Both the position numbers and the translations under genes were made by a program. A stretch of 64,000 nucleotides of DNA from WHSW01 sp963781265 (lineage in GTDB: Bacteria; Actinomycetota; Thermoleophilia; Solirubrobacterales; 70-9), in the NCBI GenBank assembly GCA_963781265.1, contig CAWAFH010000006.1, positions 1 to 64,000 on the forward strand, written 5' to 3'. A model generated the notes under the pieces. The model was not told the DNA's origin and did not search any database. It saw only the letters and a list, made by a program, of their open reading frames with translations. Positions 56,063 through 63,604 of the stretch are shown one piece after another. How positions within the stretch are numbered: position 1 is the stretch's first letter; every line of letters starts with the position of its first letter.

Positions 56063-56248
56063 CGCTTCGCCTACGGGGTTAGCTGACGGGCTCGCGCCGA
56101 CACGCGGCGGCGCTACGCGGAAGGTCCGCGATTCGCCCCTGGCGGCCGCAGAGCAACAGCCGCCCGTGGGTCCCCCGATTCCCGCTCTCCGACGCCGAAT
56201 TGGCGCGAATTGCAGGGAACTCGGCGAGGGCGGGAGACTAGCGAAGCG
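56063..56248 (-). promoter_or_regulatory. ydaO-type (cyclic di-AMP) riboswitch
   Basis: On the minus strand an outer stem CGCTTCGC (56248-56241) pairs perfectly with GCGAAGCG (56070-56063). Inside are the conserved blocks CGGGGGACCCA, AGGGGCGAATCGCGG and GAGCCCGTCAGCTAACCCCG TAGGCG, the order of a ydaO riboswitch. Many actinobacterial cell-wall hydrolase genes have this RNA, so its partner fits. The 3' strand of P1 ends three bases before the ATG, so ligand binding could hide the ribosome-binding region. No separate terminator hairpin was found. Confidence 0.85.
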
Positions 56249-56283
56249 TTAGGGACCCGTGAGCACCGAGCGCGGAGGTCCTG

Positions 56284-56324
56284 CTTCTGCAACGGAACTT
56301 GCATCGTCCTGCAAGCCGTCTTGC
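56284..56324. promoter_or_regulatory. Phased direct-repeat array I
   Basis: Plus-strand heptamers CTTCTGC (56284), AACTTGC (56296), GTCCTGC (56306) and GTCTTGC (56318) are spaced 12, 10 and 12 bases. It lies upstream of the riboswitch of the Rpf-like gene. Confidence 0.55.
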
Positions 56325-56389
56325 AGCGAGCCCCACGAGCTCGCCGAGGCCCGCGGCGACGCGCGGCAGCGGACCATGTCCGCGCACGC

Positions 56390-58189
56390 TCAGTCCCCGG
56401 GTGCTTCTGGCTGCCACGCCGGCGTGGAAGGTGTGATCGCCCACGCGACCCGCGCCTCCCCAGCGGTTCCGGCGCCGAAGACCTGGTCGAGCAGCGGGGT
56501 CGGGTCGGCGAGCTGCAGGAAGCCGCGCAGCTGCGCCTCGACCTGCGCGCGCGTGTTGCCGGCGGCAGCCATCTGGATCGCGGCCTGTCGCGCTTCGACC
56601 CAGGCTCGGTCGGCGGACCGGTGCTCCGGGGCCGGCCCCTCGGCAGGGGTCGAGTCGTTGGCCGGCGGCGCCGGCGTATCCGGCGGCACCCGCGGCACGC
56701 CCGACGCGAACACAGCGGGCTTGTGCGGCGGAGCCGGTGGCGGCGATGGCATCGGGGCCGCGTTGGCCCCCTCGGTGACCCGGTCGGCCGCGTCGCTCAG
56801 CGCGCGCCGCAGCCGGCCGAAGCTCGTCCGCACGAGCTCGGTCTCCGCGAGCTGCGCGACTACGGCCTCGGTGTGAGCGATCGAGTCGGAGAGCTCGGCG
56901 ATGCGGCGCTGGCGGTCGGCGAGCAGCCCGTCGGCCTGGCGCCTGCCGAGCTCGATCCCGTCGGGCGGCTCCCCCTGCTCGAGCTCGGCGTCCCAGTCGG
57001 CGTTGCGCAGACGCGCCGTCGCCAGCACGAGCACGATGAGCACTCCGGCGCCGGCGACCGCGTAGCTGAGCCGTGGGCCGGAGAGCGCGGCGATCGCGCC
57101 GCCGAGCAGGAAGCCGATGCCCGGCATCGCGCTCGCGAGCGCCTCGAGCAGGGCGAGCACGCGCGCCTGGTAGGCGGCCCGGGTGAGCTCCTGGACGGCG
57201 GTCACCAGGGCGATCCACTGGACGCCGTTGCCGAGGCCGCCGATGAACGAGGCCGCGCACGCGACGGCGAGTGTCGGCGAGATCGAGGTCCCGAGGTAGG
57301 CGGCGCCGATCGCGAGGGTCGAGAACGCCAGCAGCGCCGCCAGCCGCACCCGTCGCAGCGCTGCGAAGGCGAGGCTGCCGGCGACCATGCCGGCGCCCCA
57401 GCTCGCGAGCAGCGCGCCGTAGCCGGCGTCCCCGCCGTCGAGGGTCTCCTTCACGAACACCACCTCGATCGGGATCACCAGGGCGAAGAAGATGAACGCG
57501 AGCGCCTGGGCGGCGAGCAGGCGGCGGAGCGCAGGGCGCTCGCGCACGTAGGCGAGCCCGCGGCTCAGGCGCTCGGTCCACGAGGCGTCGGGCTCCTCGG
57601 GCTCGGGCAGCTGCAACCGCCGCGCGACGACGAGCAGCGCCGCGACCGCCATGAACGACGCCGCGTCGGCGAGCAGCGCCGTCTGCACCCCGGCCTCGGC
57701 GACGACGATGCCCGCCATCGCGGGACCGGCGGCGGCGCCGACCGTGAACGCGACGTTGAGCAGCGCGTTGCCCTCGCGAAGCTGTCCGGCCGGGGCGAGG
57801 ATCGCGGTTGCCGCGGTCCTCGTCAGGGCGCGCGCGGCGGACGCGATCGAGCCGTCGAGGGTCGCCAGCACCAGCACGGCGATCAGCGCGAAGTCCTCGG
57901 CGATCAGGGCCAGGACCGCGAACGCGACCGCCTCGGCCGCGTACAGGCCCGGGAGGCTGACCCGCACCGGGGCCGATTCCAGCCGCGCGACCAGGGGCGG
58001 ACCGAGCACGGCGGGGGCGAAGTGCATGCCGCAAAACAGCGCCGCGGTCGCCATCGGGCTCCCGGTCTGATCGAAGACCAGGATCGCGAGCGCGATCTCC
58101 CCGAGCCAGTTCCCGAACTCGTTGACCAGATAGGCGAGGCCGAGGTTCGGGAACCCGGGCAACCGCAAGGGGCGAAGCGCTGCGGCCAT
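56390..58189 (-). CDS. MFS-type transporter fused to a soluble region with the 42-residue motif (paralogue C)
   Basis: 599 residues. The first about 420 form a 12-helix major-facilitator transporter (FPNLGLAYLVNEFGNWLGEI, then LFCGMHFAPAVLGPPLVARL and TRTAATAILAPAGQLREGNA). A helical, Pro-rich soluble region follows (IELGRRQADGLLADRQRRIA, then PPAPPHKPAVFASGVPRVPP). Residues 531-572 (VEARQAAIQMAAAGNTRAQV to DQVFG) are the motif shared with the two coiled-coil proteins near 52 kb, plus a 27-residue tail. This ties an export-type transporter to a domain used in cytoplasmic coiled coils. Substrate unknown. Phased repeats lie upstream. Confidence 0.8.
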   Translation of the reverse strand: MAAALRPLRLPGFPNLGLAYLVNEFGNWLGEIALAILVFDQTGSPMATAALFCGMHFAPAVLGPPLVARLESAPVRVSLPGLYAAEAVAFAVLALIAEDFALIAVLVLATLDGSIASAARALTRTAATAILAPAGQLREGNALLNVAFTVGAAAGPAMAGIVVAEAGVQTALLADAASFMAVAALLVVARRLQLPEPEEPDASWTERLSRGLAYVRERPALRRLLAAQALAFIFFALVIPIEVVFVKETLDGGDAGYGALLASWGAGMVAGSLAFAALRRVRLAALLAFSTLAIGAAYLGTSISPTLAVACAASFIGGLGNGVQWIALVTAVQELTRAAYQARVLALLEALASAMPGIGFLLGGAIAALSGPRLSYAVAGAGVLIVLVLATARLRNADWDAELEQGEPPDGIELGRRQADGLLADRQRRIAELSDSIAHTEAVVAQLAETELVRTSFGRLRRALSDAADRVTEGANAAPMPSPPPAPPHKPAVFASGVPRVPPDTPAPPANDSTPAEGPAPEHRSADRAWVEARQAAIQMAAAGNTRAQVEAQLRGFLQLADPTPLLDQVFGAGTAGEARVAWAITPSTPAWQPEAPGD

Positions 58190-58223
58190 GCCGCGAACTT
58201 ACCGGTGCGCCCGCGCCGATCTT

Positions 58224-58280
58224 GCAAGTTGAGGCCCTGACTTGCAAGTTTGCGCAGGTTTTGTAAGCTCTCCACAAGTT
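58224..58280 (-). promoter_or_regulatory. Phased direct-repeat array II
   Basis: Minus-strand heptamers AACTTGT (from 58280), AGCTTAC (58269), AACCTGC (58260), AACTTGC (58250) and AACTTGC (58230) are spaced 11, 9, 10 and 20 bases. The first three match array IV in the same order. It lies 35 bases upstream of the MFS fusion gene. Confidence 0.65.
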
Positions 58281-58335
58281 GTAGTTGGGTGACTCAGCCC
58301 TTAGAGGGTGATCGAGCCACACGGAAAGGGACGCC

Positions 58336-58356
58336 ATGGGCTTCCGCAAGAGCTGA
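58336..58356 (+). CDS. Possible six-codon ORF (MGFRKS)
   Basis: ATGGGCTTCCGCAAGAGC TGA follows GGAAAGGGA at a good distance, then an AT-rich stretch (CGTTTTAAAACG) and a strong hairpin. The layout resembles a tiny transcript or a decayed gene start (compare the MGFR start of DUF4236 proteins). Coding is unproven. Confidence 0.3.
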   Translation: MGFRKS

Positions 58357-58381
58357 ACCAAATCGTTTTAAAACGCGTAGG

Positions 58382-58422
58382 CGCCGCCCGCCGGAACCGC
58401 TGAGGGGTTCTAGCGGGCGGCG
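58382..58422. terminator. Bidirectional hairpin terminator
   Basis: CGCCGCCCGC (58382) pairs perfectly with GCGGGCGGCG (58413-58422) around an inner partial stem. T-rich bases follow on both strands (TTCGTATGTTCTGTT plus; GTTTTAAAACG minus). It ends the HD-GYP gene and any plus-strand transcript from 58.3 kb. Confidence 0.65.
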
Positions 58423-58446
58423 TTCGTATGTTCTGTTCAGGGGCGG

Positions 58447-59838
58447 TCAGCCGGCGCGTTCGCCGACGGCCGGCGTCGCCTGAACGTAATCGTGGATGCG
58501 CTTGTCGAGGGCCAGCTCCGCTTCGAAGTCGGCGTCCTCGCCGTGGCGGTACGCCAGGTCCTTGCCCTCGAGCACCGAGACGAGGGCGTCGACGTAGCGG
58601 GGGTCGAGCTGGGTGCCGGAGACGCGGCGGAGCTCGACCACGGCCTCGTATGAGCTGACCGGCTCGCGATAGGTGTCGCGGGCGGTCATCACGTCGTAGG
58701 TGTCGGCGACCGAGATGATCTTGGCCAGCTCGGGGATCTCGCTCTCGCCGAGCCCGCGCGGGTAGCCCTTGCCGTCGAGGCGCTCGTGGTGGGCGAGGAT
58801 GATCTCGCCGATCGGCTGGTAGCCATCGATCTGGGAGACGATCCGCGCGCCCTCGTAGGGATGGGCCTTGATCGCCTCCCACTCGGCGTCCGTGAGCCGG
58901 CGGCGCCCGGACTTCAGGATGTCGTCGGGGAGCACGAACTTGCCGATGTCGTGCAGCAGGCCGGCCGAGTGGACGAGCTCCTGGTCCTCGGGCGAGAAGC
59001 CGCTCGCGGCAGCGATCTCGCGGGAGTAGCGGGCGACCGCGGCGCTGTGGCGCGCGGTCATCCGGTCGCGCAGGTCGAGCGTTCGCAGGAGCGCCGAGAG
59101 CAACGCGACCTGGAAGCCGGCGAGCTGACGCGCCCGCAGCTCGAGCTCGTCGCCGCGGTCCTGGGAGACGAGCAGGGCGGAGACCGTGTACTGGAAGACC
59201 AGGATGATCACGCTGAGCAGGGCGACCGCGGCGGTCCCGGCCTGCACGTAGGCGGCGGCGAACCCGAGCGCCAGCATCGAGGCGGCGAGCTCGGACGGGA
59301 GCACGGGGAGCAGGCCGCGCTGCACCTTGGTGAGGAAGCCGGATCGCTCGACGTAGCAGGAATAGCCGGCGATCAGGATGAAGTCGATCGCGAGCGCGAG
59401 GACGAAGACGCCGACGATCAGCAGGTAGAAGCCGAGGCTGCCGGTGTCGATCGCGCCGGCGTCGGCGACCGCGTGGAAGACGATCCCGGCGATCAGCGGA
59501 AACCAGGCGTAGGTGACCAGGTTGATCAGCAGGTGGTGGAGCTCGTAGCGGTGCTTGAGCCAGCCGGCGCCGATCGTGACCACGCCCATCAGGGCCGCGG
59601 GTGCGCCGCCGAGCAACACGGCGGCGATCACGATCGTCATCAGGCTCGCCGAGACCGCCACGCGGCTCACCCGGGTCTCGATCGCGATCAGGTCGCTGAT
59701 GATCGAGAGCGCGGTGAGCGTCAGCAGCAGCGGCAGGTCCCAGTCGGACCAGCCGTCGCTGAGCACGGCGACGACGAGGGCGGCCGCGAGCGCGGCGACC
59801 TCGAGTCCGAGCGCGAGTCGTGTCGGCCGTTGCGTCAT
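58447..59838 (-). CDS. Membrane-anchored HD-GYP domain phosphodiesterase
   Basis: 463 residues. About seven transmembrane helices occupy residues 1-225 (ALGLEVAALAAALVVAVLSD, IVGVFVLALAIDFILIAGYS). The HD-GYP domain follows: HSAGLLHDIGKFVLPDDILK with HD at 296-297 and HHERLDGKGYPRGL at 350-363, full HHE-DG-GYP signature. Such enzymes hydrolyse cyclic di-GMP. The membrane part may sense a signal. It starts 30 bases after the BldC-like gene on the same strand and is likely cotranscribed. A degenerate GGDEF gene lies about 1.5 kb away. Confidence 0.92.
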   Translation of the reverse strand: MTQRPTRLALGLEVAALAAALVVAVLSDGWSDWDLPLLLTLTALSIISDLIAIETRVSRVAVSASLMTIVIAAVLLGGAPAALMGVVTIGAGWLKHRYELHHLLINLVTYAWFPLIAGIVFHAVADAGAIDTGSLGFYLLIVGVFVLALAIDFILIAGYSCYVERSGFLTKVQRGLLPVLPSELAASMLALGFAAAYVQAGTAAVALLSVIILVFQYTVSALLVSQDRGDELELRARQLAGFQVALLSALLRTLDLRDRMTARHSAAVARYSREIAAASGFSPEDQELVHSAGLLHDIGKFVLPDDILKSGRRRLTDAEWEAIKAHPYEGARIVSQIDGYQPIGEIILAHHERLDGKGYPRGLGESEIPELAKIISVADTYDVMTARDTYREPVSSYEAVVELRRVSGTQLDPRYVDALVSVLEGKDLAYRHGEDADFEAELALDKRIHDYVQATPAVGERAG

Positions 59839-59868
59839 CTTCCTGCGAGTGGGCGGTGCTCGCTCGGC

Positions 59869-60108
59869 TCAGCCGCTGATCGAGTTGGCGTTACGGCCGT
59901 ACCGCGGCACCGCGCCGACGGACTGCGAGGGCTGCCGCATGGAGGAGAGGAACTCCTCGAGGTCCTTTGGCGCGTAGCGGCGCTGTCCCCCCGGAGTGCG
60001 ATACACCGGCACGAGGCCCTGGTCCGACCACTTGCGCAGCGAGGCCGCGCTGACGCCGAGAAACTCGGCTGCCTCGCTCACGTTGAGAAACCTCTGGCTT
60101 GCTTCCAT
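59869..60108 (-). CDS. BldC-like small MerR-family DNA-binding protein
   Basis: 79 residues. The core is a MerR-type winged helix without effector domain: FLNVSEAAEFLGVSAASLRK, then WSDQGLVPVYRTPGGQRRYA. The T-x-G-G-x-R-R-Y wing and the short length match Streptomyces BldC, which binds direct DNA repeats as head-to-tail oligomers. The Ser/Asn-rich tail (RYGRNANSISG) is unassigned. Array III of phased repeats lies upstream, so autoregulation is plausible. It precedes the HD-GYP gene and may control the four arrays between 56.2 and 61.4 kb. AAGGGATC lies before the ATG. Confidence 0.85.
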   Translation of the reverse strand: MEASQRFLNVSEAAEFLGVSAASLRKWSDQGLVPVYRTPGGQRRYAPKDLEEFLSSMRQPSQSVGAVPRYGRNANSISG

Positions 60109-60492
60109 GATCCCTTCCGAACTCGTAGATCCGCCGCAAATCGGCGCAAAACTTCAACTGTCGAGGGGTTGGTATCCGCCCAGCGCGGCCCCCGCAATCC
60201 CTTCATCGGCAATGCGCAAGCGATGCGCAAGTTCTGGAACGAGAAGCTGCACGACCCTGCACAACTCGGCCAAACAGGCACGAAACTTGCAACGGCTTGC
60301 CGCGGCCTGACCGGATCGCCGCCTCACGAGCGAGAGCCGTGCTCGATGCACAAGCCCGCCGCGCCGGGCGAGCCGTGCGCATCGAAGCTCGGTGTGCGCT
60401 GCACGAATGTACAAACCCGCGCCCAGCGGGCAGGCGTGTACATCGACCACGCCACCGAGCCCGCCGGCGCGTTGCGTGCGGCGAGCGGCGCG
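60109..60492. other. Gene-free region holding repeat array III
   Basis: No ORF with coding character was found. Besides the phased repeats at 60216-60300, bases 60127-60150 have two TTTGC cores 10 bases apart on the minus strand, and TGTACA occurs twice at 60408-60445. The stretch 60310-60490 is otherwise featureless. Confidence 0.5.
60216..60300. promoter_or_regulatory. Phased direct-repeat array III
   Basis: Six plus-strand units AAGCTGC (60244), ACCCTGC (60254), AACTCGG (60263), AACAGGC (60273), AACTTGC (60284) and GGCTTGC (60294) follow at 10, 9, 10, 11 and 10 bases. Two minus-strand units (AACTTGC from 60233, CGCTTGC from 60222) lie next to them. It is upstream of the BldC-like/HD-GYP unit. 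Confidence 0.65.
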
Positions 60493-61311
60493 CTAGAACT
60501 GCGCGAGCAGGGCGTCCGTCGCCTCGCCCGGCTCGGTGCCGAGCGACGGGACGCCGTCGCGGCCCGCGACCAGGCGGGCGGCGCGATAGCCGTAGAGGCG
60601 GGCCATGCCGTCCTCGGTGCGCAGCGCCCGCAGCGGGTCGCCGAGCACGTCGAGGCGCGCCTCGGAGCCGCAGATCACGACCGCGGCGGGGTCGAGCGCG
60701 CGCAGGGCGCTGCGGAAGCGGCCCTCGGCGAGCCCGGCGGAAAGGAGGAGGACGCGCAGGCCGGCGCGGCGCAGGAACAGCTCGAGCGCCTGCACCTGGA
60801 CGGCCTCGACGCCAAGCGGGGATCCCGAGTCGAGCAGCAGGACGCCCTCGTCGCGGCTCGCGCCGGGGGCGAGGCGGCGGGCCCGATGCAGCCAGCCGGT
60901 CGACCAGCGGCACGCATACTCCAGCTCGGCGAGCCCGTTCTGGCGCCGCTCGGCGAGCTCGAGCGCAGGCAGCAGCAATTCGGAGACGGTGCGCTCGACC
61001 GAGCGCAGCGCAAGGCTCTCCTCGAGCTGGCGATCGGCGCCGGCCTCGTCGAAGCGGTCGAAGTCCGCGACCAGGCGGGCGGGGGAGGCCGGGCCGCGGC
61101 CGCGCTGGCGGGCGACCTCGACCGCGCTCGAGATGTTGTGGGTCTCGCGCAGGGCCTCGCGCAGAGCCTCGACCTCGTCGAGCTCGTAGATGCGGTGGTT
61201 GCCAGGGGTGCGCTGGGGGTGCGGGTAGCCGAGCCGGCGCTCCCAGCTGCGGAGCGTGCTCGTGCTGACGCCGAGCATCTCGGCGGCGGCGTTGATTCTG
61301 ATCCCACTCAT
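60493..61311 (-). CDS. MerR-family regulator with a B12-binding-like fold lacking the cobalamin His
   Basis: 272 residues. An N-terminal MerR helix-turn-helix (RINAAAEMLGVSTSTLRSWE, RRLGYPHPQRTPGNHRIYEL) is followed by a helical bundle and a Rossmann-like C-domain (ASRDEGVLLLDSGSPLGVEA). The layout is that of CarH/LitR light-responsive repressors. CarH-type proteins have a D/E-x-H-x-x-G cobalamin motif; the equivalent region here is DSGSPLG (161-167) with no His, so a different ligand or none is likely. Repeat array IV lies just upstream. It may regulate its own and neighbouring promoters. Confidence 0.82.
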   Translation of the reverse strand: MSGIRINAAAEMLGVSTSTLRSWERRLGYPHPQRTPGNHRIYELDEVEALREALRETHNISSAVEVARQRGRGPASPARLVADFDRFDEAGADRQLEESLALRSVERTVSELLLPALELAERRQNGLAELEYACRWSTGWLHRARRLAPGASRDEGVLLLDSGSPLGVEAVQVQALELFLRRAGLRVLLLSAGLAEGRFRSALRALDPAAVVICGSEARLDVLGDPLRALRTEDGMARLYGYRAARLVAGRDGVPSLGTEPGEATDALLAQF

Positions 61312-61345
61312 CCCTGGTATTCCTCGGCAGAAGCCGCGCGGAACT

Positions 61346-61374
61346 TCAGCAGGTTCTTGTAAGTCCTACAAGCT
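61346..61374 (-). promoter_or_regulatory. Phased direct-repeat array IV
   Basis: Minus-strand heptamers AGCTTGT (from 61374), GACTTAC (61365), AACCTGC (61355) and the weaker AAGTTCC (61346) are spaced 9, 10 and 9 bases. A further CTTGCAAG lies at 61397-61404. It is upstream of the MerR/B12-like gene. Confidence 0.6.
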
Positions 61375-61388
61375 CTTCGCAGGGACCG

Positions 61389-62327
61389 CTACGGATCTTG
61401 CAAGACGGCGTCGGAGGCCCGCGAGCTGCGCGCGACCGGCGCGCCGGCCGCCTTGGCGGCGTAGGTGGCCTCGGCGGCGCTCTCCAGCAGGCGCTCGGCA
61501 GAGAGCCCGTCGCCCGGGCAATCGACGATCCCGGCGGCGATCGCGATCCGCGGGCCGTCGACCTCCTGCGAGCCCGAGATCACGCCGGCGACCCGCTTCG
61601 CCATCGCGACGAGGCGCGCGGCATCGGTGTGCGGGGCGACCACGGCGAACTCGTCCTCCTCGAGCCGGAAGGCCTGGTCGACGTCGCGCAGCTGGCGGCG
61701 CAGGATGGCCGCGACGGCGACCAGCATCCGGTCGCCGGCGTCGCGGCCGTAGGCGGCGTTGACCCTGCCGAGCCCGTCGACGTCGATGAGCGCGAGCGCG
61801 AACGGGTGCCCGTAGCGCCGCTGCTCGGCGAGCAGCGCGCCGAGCCACCCGTCGAGTTGAGCGGGGCCGGGGAGCTTGGTCACCGGGTCCAGCGTCTCCG
61901 GGGCCGCCAGGGTGCCGATCAGCTCCCGCGCGACCTGGCCTTGGATCGAGCCGAACAGGTCGGCGAGCCGCTCGGTCGCGGCGGCGAAGGCTTCGAGCTC
62001 GCCGTGCTCGCGGCGCAGCTCAGCGATCAGCACCCGCTGCAGCGAGGCGAGGTCCGCGGCGACCTCCTCGGCCGCTCCGGGGCCGCTCCACAGCCCGGCG
62101 ACCGACGCGGCGTCGGCCAGCATGGCCGGCTCCTCTCCACGCGGCAGCTCGAGCGCGGCGCTCACGCTGCCGACCAGCTCCGGGCCGACCGCCGCGAGGC
62201 GCGTGAACGGCAGTTCGGCGACCGCGTCGAGCGGGGTGCGCTCGATGATCCGCGCGATCCACTCGCGGGTCAGGCGCTCGCGCTGCGCCGCCGAGGGCGC
62301 GATCTGGCCTGCGGGGGAACCTTCCAC
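61389..62327 (-). CDS. Degenerate GGDEF-domain protein
   Basis: 312 residues. An N-terminal helical region (about 1-140) is unassigned. The GGDEF fold follows: LDPVTKLPGPAQLDGWLGAL, ALALIDVDGLGRVNAAYGRD, and the signature position FRLEEDEFAVVAP with EEDEF (223-227) in place of GGDEF, then the final helix region GLSAERLLESAAEATYAAK. The first two Gly of the motif contact the substrate, so synthesis of cyclic di-GMP is doubtful; it may bind or sense nucleotide. No inhibitory RxxD site is obvious. Neighbour to the MerR/B12-like gene on the same strand. Confidence 0.85.
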   Translation of the reverse strand: MEGSPAGQIAPSAAQRERLTREWIARIIERTPLDAVAELPFTRLAAVGPELVGSVSAALELPRGEEPAMLADAASVAGLWSGPGAAEEVAADLASLQRVLIAELRREHGELEAFAAATERLADLFGSIQGQVARELIGTLAAPETLDPVTKLPGPAQLDGWLGALLAEQRRYGHPFALALIDVDGLGRVNAAYGRDAGDRMLVAVAAILRRQLRDVDQAFRLEEDEFAVVAPHTDAARLVAMAKRVAGVISGSQEVDGPRIAIAAGIVDCPGDGLSAERLLESAAEATYAAKAAGAPVARSSRASDAVLQDP

Positions 62328-62386
62328 CGCGCGCTGACGCTAGACGCCGCCCCGGTCGTCATCGGGGCGTTTACACTCGGCCCGGG

Positions 62387-63604
62387 TTGACGGAGGACGA
62401 GCGAGCAGCAGACGGAGGAGCGGCGGGCGCCGGCGGCGACGCGATCATCGGCGCCACGCTCGAGGGCCTGCGGCGCGCGGCCGAGGAGGTCGAGCACGTC
62501 GCCGCGGTCGCCGAGACCCTGCAGCGCAGCCTGCTGCCCGAGCGGCTCCCGGAGCTGCCCGGCCTCGGGATCTCGGCGCGTTACGTGGCCGGCAGCGCCG
62601 ACGCCCAGGTGGGCGGTGACTGGTACGACGTGATCGCGCTGCGCGACGGTCACGCCGGGATCGCGATCGGCGACGTCGTCGGCCACGGCCTCGACGCAGC
62701 CGCGCGGATGGCGCGGCTGCAGAACGCGCTGCGCGCCTACGCGCTCGAAGGGCTGCGGCCGTCGCTGGTCCTGGAGCGCATGAACGGCTTCGCGCGCGAG
62801 GTCTCCGGCGGCCCGATGGCGACGCTGCTCTACGGCGTGGTCGATCCCGACGAGGGCCGCCTGCGGCTCGCCACGGCCGGCCACCCGCCGGTCCTGGTGA
62901 TCGGCCCGGCCGGCGACGCCTACTTCGCGGAGGGGCCGGCGGGCAGCCCGCTCGGGGTGGTCCCGTTTCCGTCCTACGAGGAATCCACGATCCCGCTCGT
63001 GCCCGGCTCGACGATCCTGCTCTACACCGACGGCCTGGTCGAGCGTCCCGAGGCGTCGCTCGACGAGGGGCTCGAGTGGCTGCGCAACTTCGCCGCCGGC
63101 ATCCCGGCGCATCCGGACGAGCTCTGCGGGGCGCTGCTTCAGGCGCGCTTTCGCGACGCGCCGCCGCGCGACGACGTCGCCCTGCTCGCGGTCCGGATCG
63201 AGCCGGTGCCGCTCGAGCGCATGGAGCTCACCCTGCGCGCCGAGCCCGAGTCGCTCGCGCAGATGCGTCGCGCCCTCGGGCGCTGGCTGCGCGCCGTCGG
63301 CGCCTCCGACGCCGAGACCTACGAGTCGCTGGTCGCAACCGGCGAGGCGTGCGCGAACGCGATCGCCCACGCGTATCCGCCGGGCGAGGCGTCTTACGTG
63401 ATCGAGGCGCGGCGCCAGGACGGCGGGGTGGAGATCCGGGTGCGAGACTTCGGCAGCTGGCGCGCGCCGCGCTCCGGCTCGCAGGGCCGCGGCTTGGGAT
63501 TGATCGAGGAGCTGATGGACGAAGTCGACATCGACCGAGGCCCGGCGGGGACGATCGTGCGGATGCGCCGCGCGCTCGGCCCGCCCGTGCCGGCGGAGAG
63601 CTGA
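62387..63604 (+). CDS. SpoIIE-type PP2C phosphatase with HATPase (anti-sigma) domain
   Basis: 405 residues from GTG. An N-terminal helical linker (LRRAAEEVEHVAAVAETLQR) leads to the PP2C/SpoIIE domain (about 45-280): AQVGGDWYDVIALRDGHAGI with the metal Asp, IGDVVGHGLDAAARMARLQN and LLYTDGLVERP. The C-terminal part (about 290-395) is an HATPase of the RsbW kind: ATGEACANAIAHAYPPGEAS and RDFGSWRAPRSGSQGRGLGL. The protein could dephosphorylate an anti-anti-sigma factor and itself bind ATP. It overlaps the STAS gene by one base and so is probably its partner. Confidence 0.92.
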   Translation: MTEDERAADGGAAGAGGDAIIGATLEGLRRAAEEVEHVAAVAETLQRSLLPERLPELPGLGISARYVAGSADAQVGGDWYDVIALRDGHAGIAIGDVVGHGLDAAARMARLQNALRAYALEGLRPSLVLERMNGFAREVSGGPMATLLYGVVDPDEGRLRLATAGHPPVLVIGPAGDAYFAEGPAGSPLGVVPFPSYEESTIPLVPGSTILLYTDGLVERPEASLDEGLEWLRNFAAGIPAHPDELCGALLQARFRDAPPRDDVALLAVRIEPVPLERMELTLRAEPESLAQMRRALGRWLRAVGASDAETYESLVATGEACANAIAHAYPPGEASYVIEARRQDGGVEIRVRDFGSWRAPRSGSQGRGLGLIEELMDEVDIDRGPAGTIVRMRRALGPPVPAES

